Below the pieces are notes generated by a model. It saw only the letters and a list, made by a program, of their open reading frames with translations. It was not told where the DNA came from and did not search any database. The translations under genes and the position numbers were made by a program. From the NCBI RefSeq assembly GCF_042678185.1, contig NZ_JBHUDQ010000018.1: DNA of 64,000 nt. The stretch is one strand, 5' to 3'. Source of the DNA: Ramlibacter ginsenosidimutans (GTDB taxonomy: Bacteria; Pseudomonadota; Gammaproteobacteria; Burkholderiales; Burkholderiaceae_C). Below, in pieces: positions 1 to 10,724 of this stretch (position 1 is its first letter; every line of letters starts with the position of its first letter).

Positions 1-2
1 CG

Positions 3-2027
3 GGCGCCGTGTTCGCGAGCCATCCTGCGCTCGGCACGTTCACGCTCGAATGCGAAGGTGCGCCGGACTTGCTGTTCACGGAGAACGAGACCAACAGCGA
101 GCGCCTGTTCGGTACGCCCAACACGACGCCCTACGTGAAGGACGGCATCCACGCGTACGTGGTGCAGGGGCGCGCGGACGCGGTCAATCCGCAGCAGGTC
201 GGCACCAAGGCGGCGGCGCACTATCGCCTGAGCGTCGGCCCCGGGCAGACGGCGACGCTGCGCCTGCGGCTGCACGAGGGCCCGGCCGCCAATGCGTTCA
301 AGGATTTCACCGCGACGATGCGGGCTCGCCAGCGCGAGGCCGACGCCTTCTACGCAGAGACGCTGCCGAAGTCGCTCAACGACGACCAGCGCAACGTGAT
401 GCGCCAGGCGCTCGCGGGCATGCTGTGGGGCAAGCAGTTCTACCACTACGACGTGGAGCGCTGGCTCGAGGAACGCGGCGCGCGCCCGTTCGAGCACCGC
501 GGCAAGCTGCAGCGCAACGAGCAGTGGGGGCACATGGTCAATGCGGACGTGATCTCGATGCCGGACAAGTGGGAGTACCCGTGGTACGCCGCGTGGGACC
601 TCGCGTTCCACGTGCTGGCCCTGACGCTGGTCGACGAGGACTTCGGCAAGCAGCAGCTGGACCTGATGCTGCGTGCGCAGTACCTGCACCCGAGCGGCCA
701 GATCCCCGCGTACGAATGGAACTTCGGCGACGTGAACCCGCCCGTGCACGCGTGGGCGACGATGTTCACCTACGGCCTGCAGGCCCGCCGCGGCGAGGCC
801 GACCTGGACTGGCTGGAACGCATGTTCAGCAAGCTGTCGCTGAACTTCACGTGGTGGGTGAACCGCAAGGACCGCACCGGCAGCAACGTGTTCGAGGGCG
901 GCTTCCTGGGCCTGGACAACATCGGCGTGTTCGACCGCAGCTCGCCGCTGCCGACCGGGGGCTACCTGGAACAGGCGGACGGGACCGCGTGGATGGCGCT
1001 GTTCTGCCAGGGCATGCTGGAAATGGCCGTCGAGCTCGCGCTCGCCCGCCCCGCGCATGCCGACATGGCCGTGAAGTACCTGCAGCACTTCCTGTTGATC
1101 GGCGCGTCCATGATGCATGCCGGCGAAGGCGCGGGCATGTGGGACGAGGAGGACGGGTTCTTCTACGACGTGCTGCGGCTGCCGGACGGCCGGGCCGAGC
1201 GCCTGAAGGTGCGCTCGATGGTGGGCCTGCTGCCGCTGTGCGCCGTGACGGTGTACGACGGCAAGCTGATGGCGGCGCATCCCGAACTGGCCGAACGCGT
1301 CGCGCAAGGACTGCGCGTGCGCCCGGCGCTGGCGGCCTTCATCCATGATCCGAAAAAGCAGGGGTACGCCGGCCGCCGCATGGCGTCGCTGCTGGACGAA
1401 GGCAAGCTGCGGCGCATGCTGGCGCGCATGCTGGACGAGAACGAGTTCTTCGGGCCGTGCGGCATCCGCTCGCTGTCACGCCACCACGAGGCGCATCCGT
1501 TCGTGCTGCACGCCGGCGGCCAGGAATACCGCGTGGGCTACCTGCCCGCCGAATCGGACAGCGGCATGTTCGGCGGCAATTCCAACTGGCGCGGGCCGGT
1601 GTGGATGCCGGTGAACGCGCTGATCATCCGCGCGCTGCTGCAGTACTACCGCTACTACGGCGACGAGTTCACCGTCGAATGCCCGACCGGCTCGGGGCAC
1701 CGCATGACGCTGTACCAGGTGGCCGAGGAGCTGGGGCGGCGCCTGTGCAGCATCTTCCTGCGCGATGCGGACGGCCGCCGGCCTGTCTACGGCGGCGCGC
1801 GCAAGTTCCAGGAGGACCCGCACTGGCGCGACTTGGTGCTTTTCTACGAATATTTCCACGGCGACAACGGCGCGGGCCTGGGGGCCAGCCACCAGACCGG
1901 CTGGACGGGGGTGGTGGCGCGCATCATGGACCTGTTCGCCACGAACACCGCCGAGGGGTGGCTCGGCAGCGGACGCGAGAAGAGCTTGCTCCAGGCCTCG
2001 CGGACCGAGGCATCGCGGCGCGCGTGA
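3..2027 (+). CDS. GH63/MGH1-like glycosidase, 5' end cut by window
   Basis: The frame is open from the window edge, so the true start lies upstream; the 675 visible codons are the C-terminal part of a protein that in its family is usually near 900 residues. It looks like the (alpha/alpha)6-barrel glycoside hydrolases of the GH63/MGH1 group, which cleave alpha-glucosides or mannosylglycerate-type substrates. Supporting motifs are WYAAWDLAFHVLAL (a conserved acidic residue on the barrel rim), GGNSNWRGPVWMPVNALI and the terminal FYEYFHGDNGAGLGASHQTG block. No signal peptide can be judged because the N-terminus is missing. Substrate is not predictable from what is visible. A weak hairpin terminator follows at 2121-2149. 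Confidence 0.8.
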   Translation, partial: GAVFASHPALGTFTLECEGAPDLLFTENETNSERLFGTPNTTPYVKDGIHAYVVQGRADAVNPQQVGTKAAAHYRLSVGPGQTATLRLRLHEGPAANAFKDFTATMRARQREADAFYAETLPKSLNDDQRNVMRQALAGMLWGKQFYHYDVERWLEERGARPFEHRGKLQRNEQWGHMVNADVISMPDKWEYPWYAAWDLAFHVLALTLVDEDFGKQQLDLMLRAQYLHPSGQIPAYEWNFGDVNPPVHAWATMFTYGLQARRGEADLDWLERMFSKLSLNFTWWVNRKDRTGSNVFEGGFLGLDNIGVFDRSSPLPTGGYLEQADGTAWMALFCQGMLEMAVELALARPAHADMAVKYLQHFLLIGASMMHAGEGAGMWDEEDGFFYDVLRLPDGRAERLKVRSMVGLLPLCAVTVYDGKLMAAHPELAERVAQGLRVRPALAAFIHDPKKQGYAGRRMASLLDEGKLRRMLARMLDENEFFGPCGIRSLSRHHEAHPFVLHAGGQEYRVGYLPAESDSGMFGGNSNWRGPVWMPVNALIIRALLQYYRYYGDEFTVECPTGSGHRMTLYQVAEELGRRLCSIFLRDADGRRPVYGGARKFQEDPHWRDLVLFYEYFHGDNGAGLGASHQTGWTGVVARIMDLFATNTAEGWLGSGREKSLLQASRTEASRRA

Positions 2028-2120
2028 GCCCCTGGCCGCAGAGCCGGCTGCCGCCCCACGAAGGCCATTCGGCCGTCCGTCATACGCTCTTGGCCGATTA
2101 GGAACATAATGCTGGTGCGT

Positions 2121-2149
2121 CAGGGCCGATAGCGGCTCTGACATTTTTT
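2121..2149 (+). terminator. Candidate intrinsic terminator after the glycosidase
   Basis: CAGGGCC (2121-2127) pairs with GGCTCTG (2134-2140), with one G-U pair and a 6-base loop, followed closely by six T. It sits about 95 bases after the glycosidase stop and before the leader of the RRM gene. The stem is short, so efficiency is uncertain. Confidence 0.45.
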
Positions 2150-2242
2150 GCGATGATCGGTCAGTTTGCCTTTTCGAATCCACTCCCATGCGTTTGTGAT
2201 TGCGTCCGGACTCCATCGCTACAACCACACCATGGAGTCCTC

Positions 2243-2596
2243 TTGGGCAACAAACTTTACGTGGGCAATCTGCCCTATTCTTTCCGCGACAGCGACATGG
2301 AACAGGCCTTCGGCCAGTTCGGCACCGTTCAATCCGCCAAGGTCATGATGGAGCGCGACACCGGCCGCTCCAAGGGCTTCGGCTTCGTCGAAATGAGCAA
2401 CCCGGCCGAGGCGCAAGCCGCGATCGCCGGCATGAACGGCCAGGAACACGGTGGCCGCGGCCTCGTGGTCAATGAAGCCCGTCCGATGGAGCCCCGCACT
2501 GGCGGCGGTGGCGGCGGCGGCTACGGTGGTGGCGGCAACGGCGGCAACGGCGGTGGCTTCGGTGGCGGCAACGGCGGCGGACAACGCCGCTACTGA
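2243..2596 (+). CDS. RRM-domain RNA-binding protein with Gly-rich tail
   Basis: Small single-RRM protein of about 117 residues. RNP2 is LYVGNL at residues 4-9 and RNP1 is KGFGFVEM near residue 45, so it should bind single-stranded RNA; the last 35 residues are almost all Gly/Asn, as in plant-type cold-induced glycine-rich RNA-binding proteins. I place the start at the TTG at 2243: it is preceded by GGAG at 2234-2237 and gives MGNKLYVGNLPYS, the usual N-terminus of the family, whereas the upstream frame codes unrelated residues. The stop overlaps the next start (TGATG at 2594-2598), so translation is probably coupled to the infA paralogue. Role in RNA chaperoning or cold response is inference. 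Confidence 0.85.
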   Translation: MGNKLYVGNLPYSFRDSDMEQAFGQFGTVQSAKVMMERDTGRSKGFGFVEMSNPAEAQAAIAGMNGQEHGGRGLVVNEARPMEPRTGGGGGGGYGGGGNGGNGGGFGGGNGGGQRRY

Positions 2597-2862
2597 TGGC
2601 CAAGGAAGAACTCATCGAGATGCGCGGGCGCGTGGAGGAAATCCTCCCCGACTCCCGATGCCGTGTGAAGCTGTCCAACGGCCACGAGCTCGTGGCCTAT
2701 ACCGGCGGCAAGATGAAGAAACACCGCATCCGCATCATCGCGGGTGATGACGTGACGCTGGAACTGTCGCCCTACGACCTCACGAAGGGGCGGATCATGT
2801 TCCGCCACCTGCCTGAGCGCAGGCCGTTCACGCCCGGCTCACGGCCACCCGTGCGTCGCTGA
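2596..2862 (+). CDS. infA: Translation initiation factor IF-1 paralogue (extended)
   Basis: An S1/OB-fold protein: MAKEELIEMRGRVEEILPD, SNGHELVAYTGGKMKKHRIRI and SPYDLTKGRIMFR align by eye with IF-1, which occupies the ribosomal A site during initiation with IF-2 and IF-3. It is 88 residues where canonical IF-1 is about 72; the extra 16 residues are a Pro/Arg-rich tail after the RIMFR end. Betaproteobacteria often carry such a second infA besides the one in the ribosomal-protein operon; which copy is essential cannot be told here. The start overlaps the RRM stop by one base, and a strong terminator follows, so the two form a closed bicistron. Confidence 0.9.
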   Translation: MAKEELIEMRGRVEEILPDSRCRVKLSNGHELVAYTGGKMKKHRIRIIAGDDVTLELSPYDLTKGRIMFRHLPERRPFTPGSRPPVRR

Positions 2863-2866
2863 AGAG

Positions 2867-2891
2867 AAGCCCCGCTTGCGGGGCTTTTTTT
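2867..2891 (+). terminator. Intrinsic terminator of the RRM-infA bicistron
   Basis: Perfect 9-bp stem AAGCCCCGC (2867-2875) / GCGGGGCTT (2878-2886), followed by a run of seven T (2885-2891). It begins five bases after the infA stop codon. Textbook rho-independent terminator. Confidence 0.93.
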
Positions 2892-2911
2892 ATGGCGCGG
2901 CGCGGCCTAGC

Positions 2912-3397
2912 TCAGGAGGCCTTCGCCTGCTTGCCCTTCCGGTACTCCTCGACGCTGCGCTTGAGGTCCGTGTATTCCTCGCAAGGCAGAAAGCACAGCT
3001 TGTCCAGCGTCTTGAGTTCCTGCTCCGCCTTGGACAGGTCGCCGACCTGCAGGTAGGCCTCGCCCAGGTACTCGTGCGCGCCGCGGTGCTTCGGATCGAT
3101 CTTCAGGGCCTTGCCGTACGCATCGAACGCTGGCTGCATGTGGCCCAGGCGGCGCTGCGCATGACCGAGTTCGTTCCAGGCGTCGGCGTCGTTGGGCTCG
3201 CGCTGCGTATACGTGCCCATGCGCGCGACCACCTGATTCCAGTCCTTGCTCTTCACCGCGGCCATGCCGGCTGCGTAGTCAGGGTCCTTGCTGCGGGCCG
3301 ACGGAGGCGCTTCGTCCCCGCCGCCGCCGGCCGCCAGCGCGGCGACGGGCCAGGCCAGGACGAAGCCGCAGGCAATCGCGACCAGGTGATGCTTCAT
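2912..3397 (-). CDS. Exported TPR-repeat protein
   Basis: 161 residues. The first 22 or so residues (MKHHLVAIACGFVLAWPVAALAAG) are a clear Sec signal peptide with an A-L-A cleavage site, so the protein should be periplasmic. After a charged linker come three tetratricopeptide-type helix pairs: DYAAGMAAVKSKDWNQVVAR, DADAWNELGHAQRRLGHMQP and HRGAHEYLGEAYLQVGDLSK. These form protein-protein interaction surfaces; no enzyme motif is visible. Two Cys (CFLPCEE) near the C-terminus may form a disulfide. A GGAG-type ribosome site lies upstream of the ATG. The partner is unknown; it is divergent from the lipoprotein gene at 3633. Confidence 0.8.
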   Translation of the reverse strand: MKHHLVAIACGFVLAWPVAALAAGGGGDEAPPSARSKDPDYAAGMAAVKSKDWNQVVARMGTYTQREPNDADAWNELGHAQRRLGHMQPAFDAYGKALKIDPKHRGAHEYLGEAYLQVGDLSKAEQELKTLDKLCFLPCEEYTDLKRSVEEYRKGKQAKAS

Positions 3398-3560
3398 GGA
3401 AAGCTCCTCGTGCGGGATGGGCAGGGGAGCTTAGTCCTGCCTCCGCCGCCGCGCATCCATCCCCACCAGGCGGCGAGGGGCAAGGAATAAACGCGTCCCG
3501 CGCGGCGTTCATTGGGGTCCGCCGCCGGCTTGGCCCGGTTCGCCGGCGGCAGCCGCGCGA

Positions 3561-3588
3561 TTGCGCGATGCGCCTGCGTGCGTACACT
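3561..3588 (+). promoter_or_regulatory. Candidate sigma-70 promoter of the LEA-type lipoprotein
   Basis: TTGCGC (3561-3566) and TACACT (3583-3588) are separated by 16 bases and lie 45 bases before the ATG at 3633. Matches to consensus are fair only. Confidence 0.4.
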
Positions 3589-3632
3589 GCATCGACACCC
3601 GCCGGCTGGCGCCGGTCGCGAGGATCACCACG

Positions 3633-4124
3633 ATGCGCCGACGCGCCTTGTCCGCCCTGCCCTTGCTGTTGCTGGCCGGCTGCGCTTCGCTCTCGGCGCT
3701 TGATCCCCTGCGGGTGCAGCTCGCCGGCCTGGAGCCGCTGCCGAGCGAAGGACTCGAGCTGCGCTTCCTGGCGAAGCTGCGCGTGCAGAACCCGAACGCG
3801 CAAGACGTCCCCTTCAACGGCGTGTCCGTCGAACTCACTCTGCAAGGCAATGCCGTTGCTTCCGGCGTGAGCAACGCCAGCGGCACGCTGCCCGCGTACG
3901 GCGAGGCAGTGCTGGACTTGCCGGTGAGCCTGTCGGCCGTGAGCGTGGCGCGCACCGTTCTCGACTTCATCCTGGGCAAAGGGTCGCCCAGCATCGAGTA
4001 CGCAATGCGCGGCAAGCTGGGCACGGGCTGGGGTGCGATGCGCTTCGAGTCGCGTGGACAGGTGGATATGACGGGCGGGCTGGGCGCGCAGAACGACGTG
4101 CAACGGAGCGTCCCGCCCGTTTGA
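3633..4124 (+). CDS. LEA14/WHy-domain lipoprotein
   Basis: 163 residues. The N-terminus MRRRALSALPLLLLAGCASL has a lipobox (LAGC), so Cys17 should be lipidated and the protein anchored in the outer or inner membrane facing the periplasm. The rest is a single late-embryogenesis-abundant type 2 (WHy) beta-sandwich: LELRFLAKLRVQNPNAQDVPF is the typical first strand pair with the conserved NPN. Such domains are linked to desiccation and stress tolerance in plants and bacteria; the bacterial function is poorly known. The ATG at 3633 is chosen because AGGA lies 8 bases before it and it gives the lipoprotein signal; an upstream GTG would disrupt it. Confidence 0.82.
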   Translation: MRRRALSALPLLLLAGCASLSALDPLRVQLAGLEPLPSEGLELRFLAKLRVQNPNAQDVPFNGVSVELTLQGNAVASGVSNASGTLPAYGEAVLDLPVSLSAVSVARTVLDFILGKGSPSIEYAMRGKLGTGWGAMRFESRGQVDMTGGLGAQNDVQRSVPPV

Positions 4125-4154
4125 GATTCGGGGTCGGCGCGCCGGGCGCGCGTC

Positions 4155-5369
4155 TCAGGCGGCGGCCGGCGCCAGGCGCTCGCTGCGCAGCGCCACCGTG
4201 AACGCGACCTGCGACAGCGCCGTCGCCGTCACCATCACCGTCAGTGCGGACAGCGCCGGGTCGTGCCCCAGTGCGGCGAGCGCGGTGCAAATGGCGCCGA
4301 TGCCCATCTGCGCGCACCCATAGAGGCCCGCGGCGGCGCCCACCAGGCGCGGCTCCACGCTGATGGCCTTCGCCAGCGCCGCGGGGCTGGTCATGCCGGA
4401 GCCGCAGGTGAAGAACAGCATGACGCCGATCGTGTTCATCACGTCCAGGCGCCCGAGCAGCACGATGGCCAGCAGCACGATCGCGGCGGCCAGGCTCAAG
4501 GTGTTCCCGATCCGCACCAGGCGCCCCGCCGGGATCGTGCGTGACAGCCGGCTCGTGAGGGCGTTGCCGACCGCCATGCCCAGCACCATCAGTCCCGCAT
4601 AGAGGCCGACCAGCTGCACGGGCTGGTGCAGCTCGTTCACGAAGATGAAGGGCACCGCGGCGAGGAAGGCATACACGCACGTGGTCGCCGATCCGCCGCC
4701 CAGCGCGAAGCCGGTGAAGCGCGGCGACGACAGCAGCTCGCGGTAGTCGCGCAGCAGCGGCTTCACGCCCAGGCGGCCGCTGGGCGCCCAGGTTTCGGGC
4801 AGCAGGCGCCAGGTGAACCAGAGCGTGATCGCGCCGCCGACGGCCAGCAGCAGGAAGATCGAGCGCCAGCCGAAGCTCGCGGACAGCGCGCCGCCGACCA
4901 TGGGGGCGAGGCCGGGGCCGATCAGGATCATCAGGTTCAACAGGGCCAACTGGCGCACGGCGGAGTCGGCGTGCGTGGTGTCGCGCACGATGGCGCGGCC
5001 GAGCGCGAGCCCGGCGCAGCCACCGAGGGCCTGCACCAGCCGCGCCGCGAGCAAGGTGCGCAGGCCCGGCGCCACACCGGCGGCGACGCTGCCCACCGCA
5101 TACAGCGAGAGCCCCACGATCAGCATGGGGCGGCGGCCGAGCGCGTCGGACAGCGGTCCGTAGAACAGTTGCCCGAGCGCCAGGCCGGTGATGTAGATGC
5201 TGATGGCCATCTGCATCTCGCCCGCGGTGGTGCCGAGGCCGCGTGCCGCGGCGGGCAGCGCGGGCACGAACATGTGCATGGCCATGGTGCCGCTCAGGGT
5301 GATGAGCACCAGCAGCCAGAGGGGCGGAGCGGCGCGGCCGTTCGAGTCGCCGTGGCCGGGGGAAGTCAC
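4155..5369 (-). CDS. MFS drug-efflux transporter, Bcr/CflA type
   Basis: 404 residues with about twelve hydrophobic segments. The first loop FVPALPAAARGLGTTAGEMQ and the motif YGPLSDALGRRPML (motif A, around residues 70-85) fit the Bcr/CflA subfamily of 12-TM drug:proton antiporters. ARLVQALGGCAGLALGRAIVRD matches the Bcr motif C region. It should export hydrophobic drugs or metabolites from the cytoplasm using the proton gradient; the substrate is not predictable. It converges on the lipoprotein gene and lies downstream of dnaE2 on the same strand with a 73-base gap. Confidence 0.85.
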   Translation of the reverse strand: MTSPGHGDSNGRAAPPLWLLVLITLSGTMAMHMFVPALPAAARGLGTTAGEMQMAISIYITGLALGQLFYGPLSDALGRRPMLIVGLSLYAVGSVAAGVAPGLRTLLAARLVQALGGCAGLALGRAIVRDTTHADSAVRQLALLNLMILIGPGLAPMVGGALSASFGWRSIFLLLAVGGAITLWFTWRLLPETWAPSGRLGVKPLLRDYRELLSSPRFTGFALGGGSATTCVYAFLAAVPFIFVNELHQPVQLVGLYAGLMVLGMAVGNALTSRLSRTIPAGRLVRIGNTLSLAAAIVLLAIVLLGRLDVMNTIGVMLFFTCGSGMTSPAALAKAISVEPRLVGAAAGLYGCAQMGIGAICTALAALGHDPALSALTVMVTATALSQVAFTVALRSERLAPAAA

Positions 5370-5442
5370 GCCGTCATTGTAGGGACCGTGGTGCGTGCGG
5401 GCCGCGCGCGAACGAAAGACTTCCGCCGCCGCGCTCGGGGAC

Positions 5443-8610
<3,168 letters not shown>

Positions 8611-8620
8611 GCGGGCTCCT

Positions 8621-9901
8621 TCAGGCGTAGAGGCCGTGCAGGAACCATTGCGGCTGGTCCTGCTCGGCGCTCAGGCGCTCACGGTAGATCCACAGCAGGC
8701 CGGCCTTTTCGCTGCGGGCGACGAAGTAGTCGCGCAGCACGGGCGCCTGCGCTTGCGGATCCCACCAGGCGGCTTCGACGCGGCGCGCGCGCGTGAGCAA
8801 CTGCAGCTTGCCCTGGTACCAGGCCTGCTCGCCTTTCACCTGCAGCTTCAGCGGCGCGTTCAGCAACCAGGGCGGCGACAGCGCATCCTCGTTTTCCTTC
8901 GCGTCGACGGGTGACGCACTCGCCGAGAGCGCCGGCACCCATTCCTGCATGGACTCGGGCCGGTGGTCCTGCCGCTCGCGCAGGCAGGTCACGTTCTGCT
9001 CGCCCAGGCGCACGCTCAGGCGCTCCAGCAGCTCGTGCAGCTTCTCGCCGGGCTTCTGGTCTTCCGGCAGGAGGCTGGTGGTGGCGCCGCCCCAGGGCAC
9101 GGTCTCGATCGTGCGCAGCCGCAAGTGATTGGCCGGCGCGGAGATCGTCGCGCGGGACAGTTGCTCGGACGCGAGGCGGCGCAGGTGCCGCAAGTCCTGC
9201 GTGGCCTGCGCCGTGCGCAGCGTGAGCTTCTCGGTGGGCGGCAGCAGCTTGCCGTCCAGGCGCTTCAGGTCCAGCGTCCACTCCAGCTCCAGCGCCAGCA
9301 CGCCGCGGTTGCGGGCCTGCAGCCAGGCCTGCAGGCGGCCGAGGAGATGCCCGGCGCACATCAGCAGTTCCGGCGCGGAGGTCGCCAGCATGGGCAGCTC
9401 CTGGTCCTGGTCGAACGCGGCGGGCAGCGCCATCCAGTCGTAGCGCTCGGCCCGCTGGCCCACGGCCTGGTCGATCGCATCGAGCAGGTCCTTGCCGAAA
9501 CGGCGCGCGACACCGGCACGGGGCAGTGCGCTCAACTGGCCCAGCGTGGTCACGCCGATGCGTTCCAACGTCGCCACGTGGGGTCGTGCGGCAGTGAACG
9601 TCGCCAGCGGCAAGCCTTCGGGGATGCACTCGGGCAGCATCCGCCCTTCGCGTTGCAGGCGCAGCAGGGACAGAGCGACCAGGCCGGTCGGCCCCGTGGC
9701 CCAGGGAATGGAGCGCAGGCCGCTTTCCTTCAGCAGCCGGCGCAGCAAGCGCTTGCGGCCGCCGAACAGGCGCTCGGAAGCGCCCACCTCCAGCAACAGG
9801 GCTTCGTCGACGAAGGCGACCCGGGGGGTGAACTGCAGGCAGCGCCATCCCCAGGCCGTCGCATCGTCATCCGGCGAGGCTTGGAGTGCGATCCAGTACA
9901 T
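8621..9901 (-). CDS. imuB: Y-family polymerase homologue ImuB
   Basis: 426 residues. ImuB proteins are Y-family polymerase relatives that act as the clamp-binding hub of the ImuA-ImuB-DnaE2 mutasome rather than as polymerases. Visible are the palm remnant VAFVDEALLLEVGASERLFGG, the helix-hairpin-helix IGVTTLGQLSALPRAGVARRFG and the little-finger region. The acidic pair needed for catalysis in DinB is not evident, as usual for ImuB. I take the ATG at 9901 (MYWIALQASPDDD) as start: the open frame continues further upstream but there it only repeats the overlap with imuA. The start lies 35 bases inside imuA. Confidence 0.92.
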   Translation of the reverse strand: MYWIALQASPDDDATAWGWRCLQFTPRVAFVDEALLLEVGASERLFGGRKRLLRRLLKESGLRSIPWATGPTGLVALSLLRLQREGRMLPECIPEGLPLATFTAARPHVATLERIGVTTLGQLSALPRAGVARRFGKDLLDAIDQAVGQRAERYDWMALPAAFDQDQELPMLATSAPELLMCAGHLLGRLQAWLQARNRGVLALELEWTLDLKRLDGKLLPPTEKLTLRTAQATQDLRHLRRLASEQLSRATISAPANHLRLRTIETVPWGGATTSLLPEDQKPGEKLHELLERLSVRLGEQNVTCLRERQDHRPESMQEWVPALSASASPVDAKENEDALSPPWLLNAPLKLQVKGEQAWYQGKLQLLTRARRVEAAWWDPQAQAPVLRDYFVARSEKAGLLWIYRERLSAEQDQPQWFLHGLYA

Positions 9902-10589
9902 GCGATCCGGGGGTGGGAAGGGGCGTGCCGGCGCGGCGCGCGGAACGGGCGGCCAGCAACGAGGAGAGCAGCGGCGTCTGCGAGCGCAGCACCAGCGGCT
10001 GCAGCAAGGGAGGACCACGCCGCTTCAGCAGCACGACCTCCAGCTGGTCGGTGCCCTGCACCAGCAAGCGCAGCCGCGCGGGCGACGACTGCTCGCGCGC
10101 GCTGGCCGGACGGAACACCACCAGCAGCTTCTGGCCGCCCTGGGCCGTGAGGTGCAGGCGGCGCAGGTCCTCGCTGCGTGCCTGCGGGATCCAGGCCAGC
10201 ACCGCGCTCACGTCGGCGCAGCGCAAGGCCTGCTCCGCGGCCCACAGGCGCGCCCGCATGCTGTCCGCGTGCACGCACAACATGCGCTCGGGGGCAATGC
10301 CCTGCGCCCGCAGGCTGGGACCGAAAGGCTGGTATGGTGGATGCACCAGCAAGGCGGGATCGCCCTGCTTCACCGCGCTTGCCAGGGCCGGGCCGAGGAG
10401 TTGCCAGACGTGCCGCGAGGCATCCTGCTGCAGCACCTCCACCAGGTTGCCCAGGGGCCAGCCGCCGCCGGGAAGATGGCCATCGAGCACGCCGTGTCCC
10501 GTGGGCAGCACCTGCTCCTGCGCCGACGCCAGTTCCCTGCCCCGCCAGACGTGGGGCAGTTGGGAAAGCGGCGTGGCGAGAGGCTTCAT
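9867..10589 (-). CDS. imuA: SOS mutasome accessory protein ImuA
   Basis: 240 residues, RecA/SulA-like. MKPLATPLSQLPHVWRGREL and PTGHGVLDGHLPGGGWPLGNL match the N-terminus of ImuA, in which a degenerate P-loop (GGGWPLGNLVEV) replaces that of RecA. It is thought to help recruit the ImuB-DnaE2 complex in induced mutagenesis. First gene of imuA-imuB-dnaE2; its last 35 bases overlap imuB. The ATG at 10589 is directly downstream of a LexA-type palindrome (10598-10613), implying SOS control. The frame is open far upstream over the divergent ABC gene, but that part is a shadow. Confidence 0.93.
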   Translation of the reverse strand: MKPLATPLSQLPHVWRGRELASAQEQVLPTGHGVLDGHLPGGGWPLGNLVEVLQQDASRHVWQLLGPALASAVKQGDPALLVHPPYQPFGPSLRAQGIAPERMLCVHADSMRARLWAAEQALRCADVSAVLAWIPQARSEDLRRLHLTAQGGQKLLVVFRPASAREQSSPARLRLLVQGTDQLEVVLLKRRGPPLLQPLVLRSQTPLLSSLLAARSARRAGTPLPTPGSHVLDRTPSLAG

Positions 10590-10597
10590 GGCGGGTC

Positions 10598-10613
10598 CTG
10601 GTGATTTATACAG
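10598..10613 (-). promoter_or_regulatory. LexA box in front of imuA
   Basis: Read on the minus strand it is CTGTATAAATCACCAG, against the LexA consensus CTGT-N8-ACAG: one mismatch in the last half-site. It ends 9 bases before the imuA ATG and contains a TATAAA that could be the -10 element, so LexA bound here would block transcription. It also lies in the leader of the divergent ABC transporter gene. Confidence 0.75.
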
Positions 10614-10724
10614 TAACTCGCCGGGGTCCCGGTGGCAAGCCCTTCCGGCCTGCCCCGGACGCCCGCCGATTCCGTTAAAACCTCCCGGTCGGCCGCGTCG
10701 GCGCGACCTCCATGGAGTCCTTCG

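Noticed and set aside
1476..2228. 250-codon minus-strand frame over the glycosidase end
   Set aside because: Antisense to a well-supported gene, low-complexity translation, no start signal.
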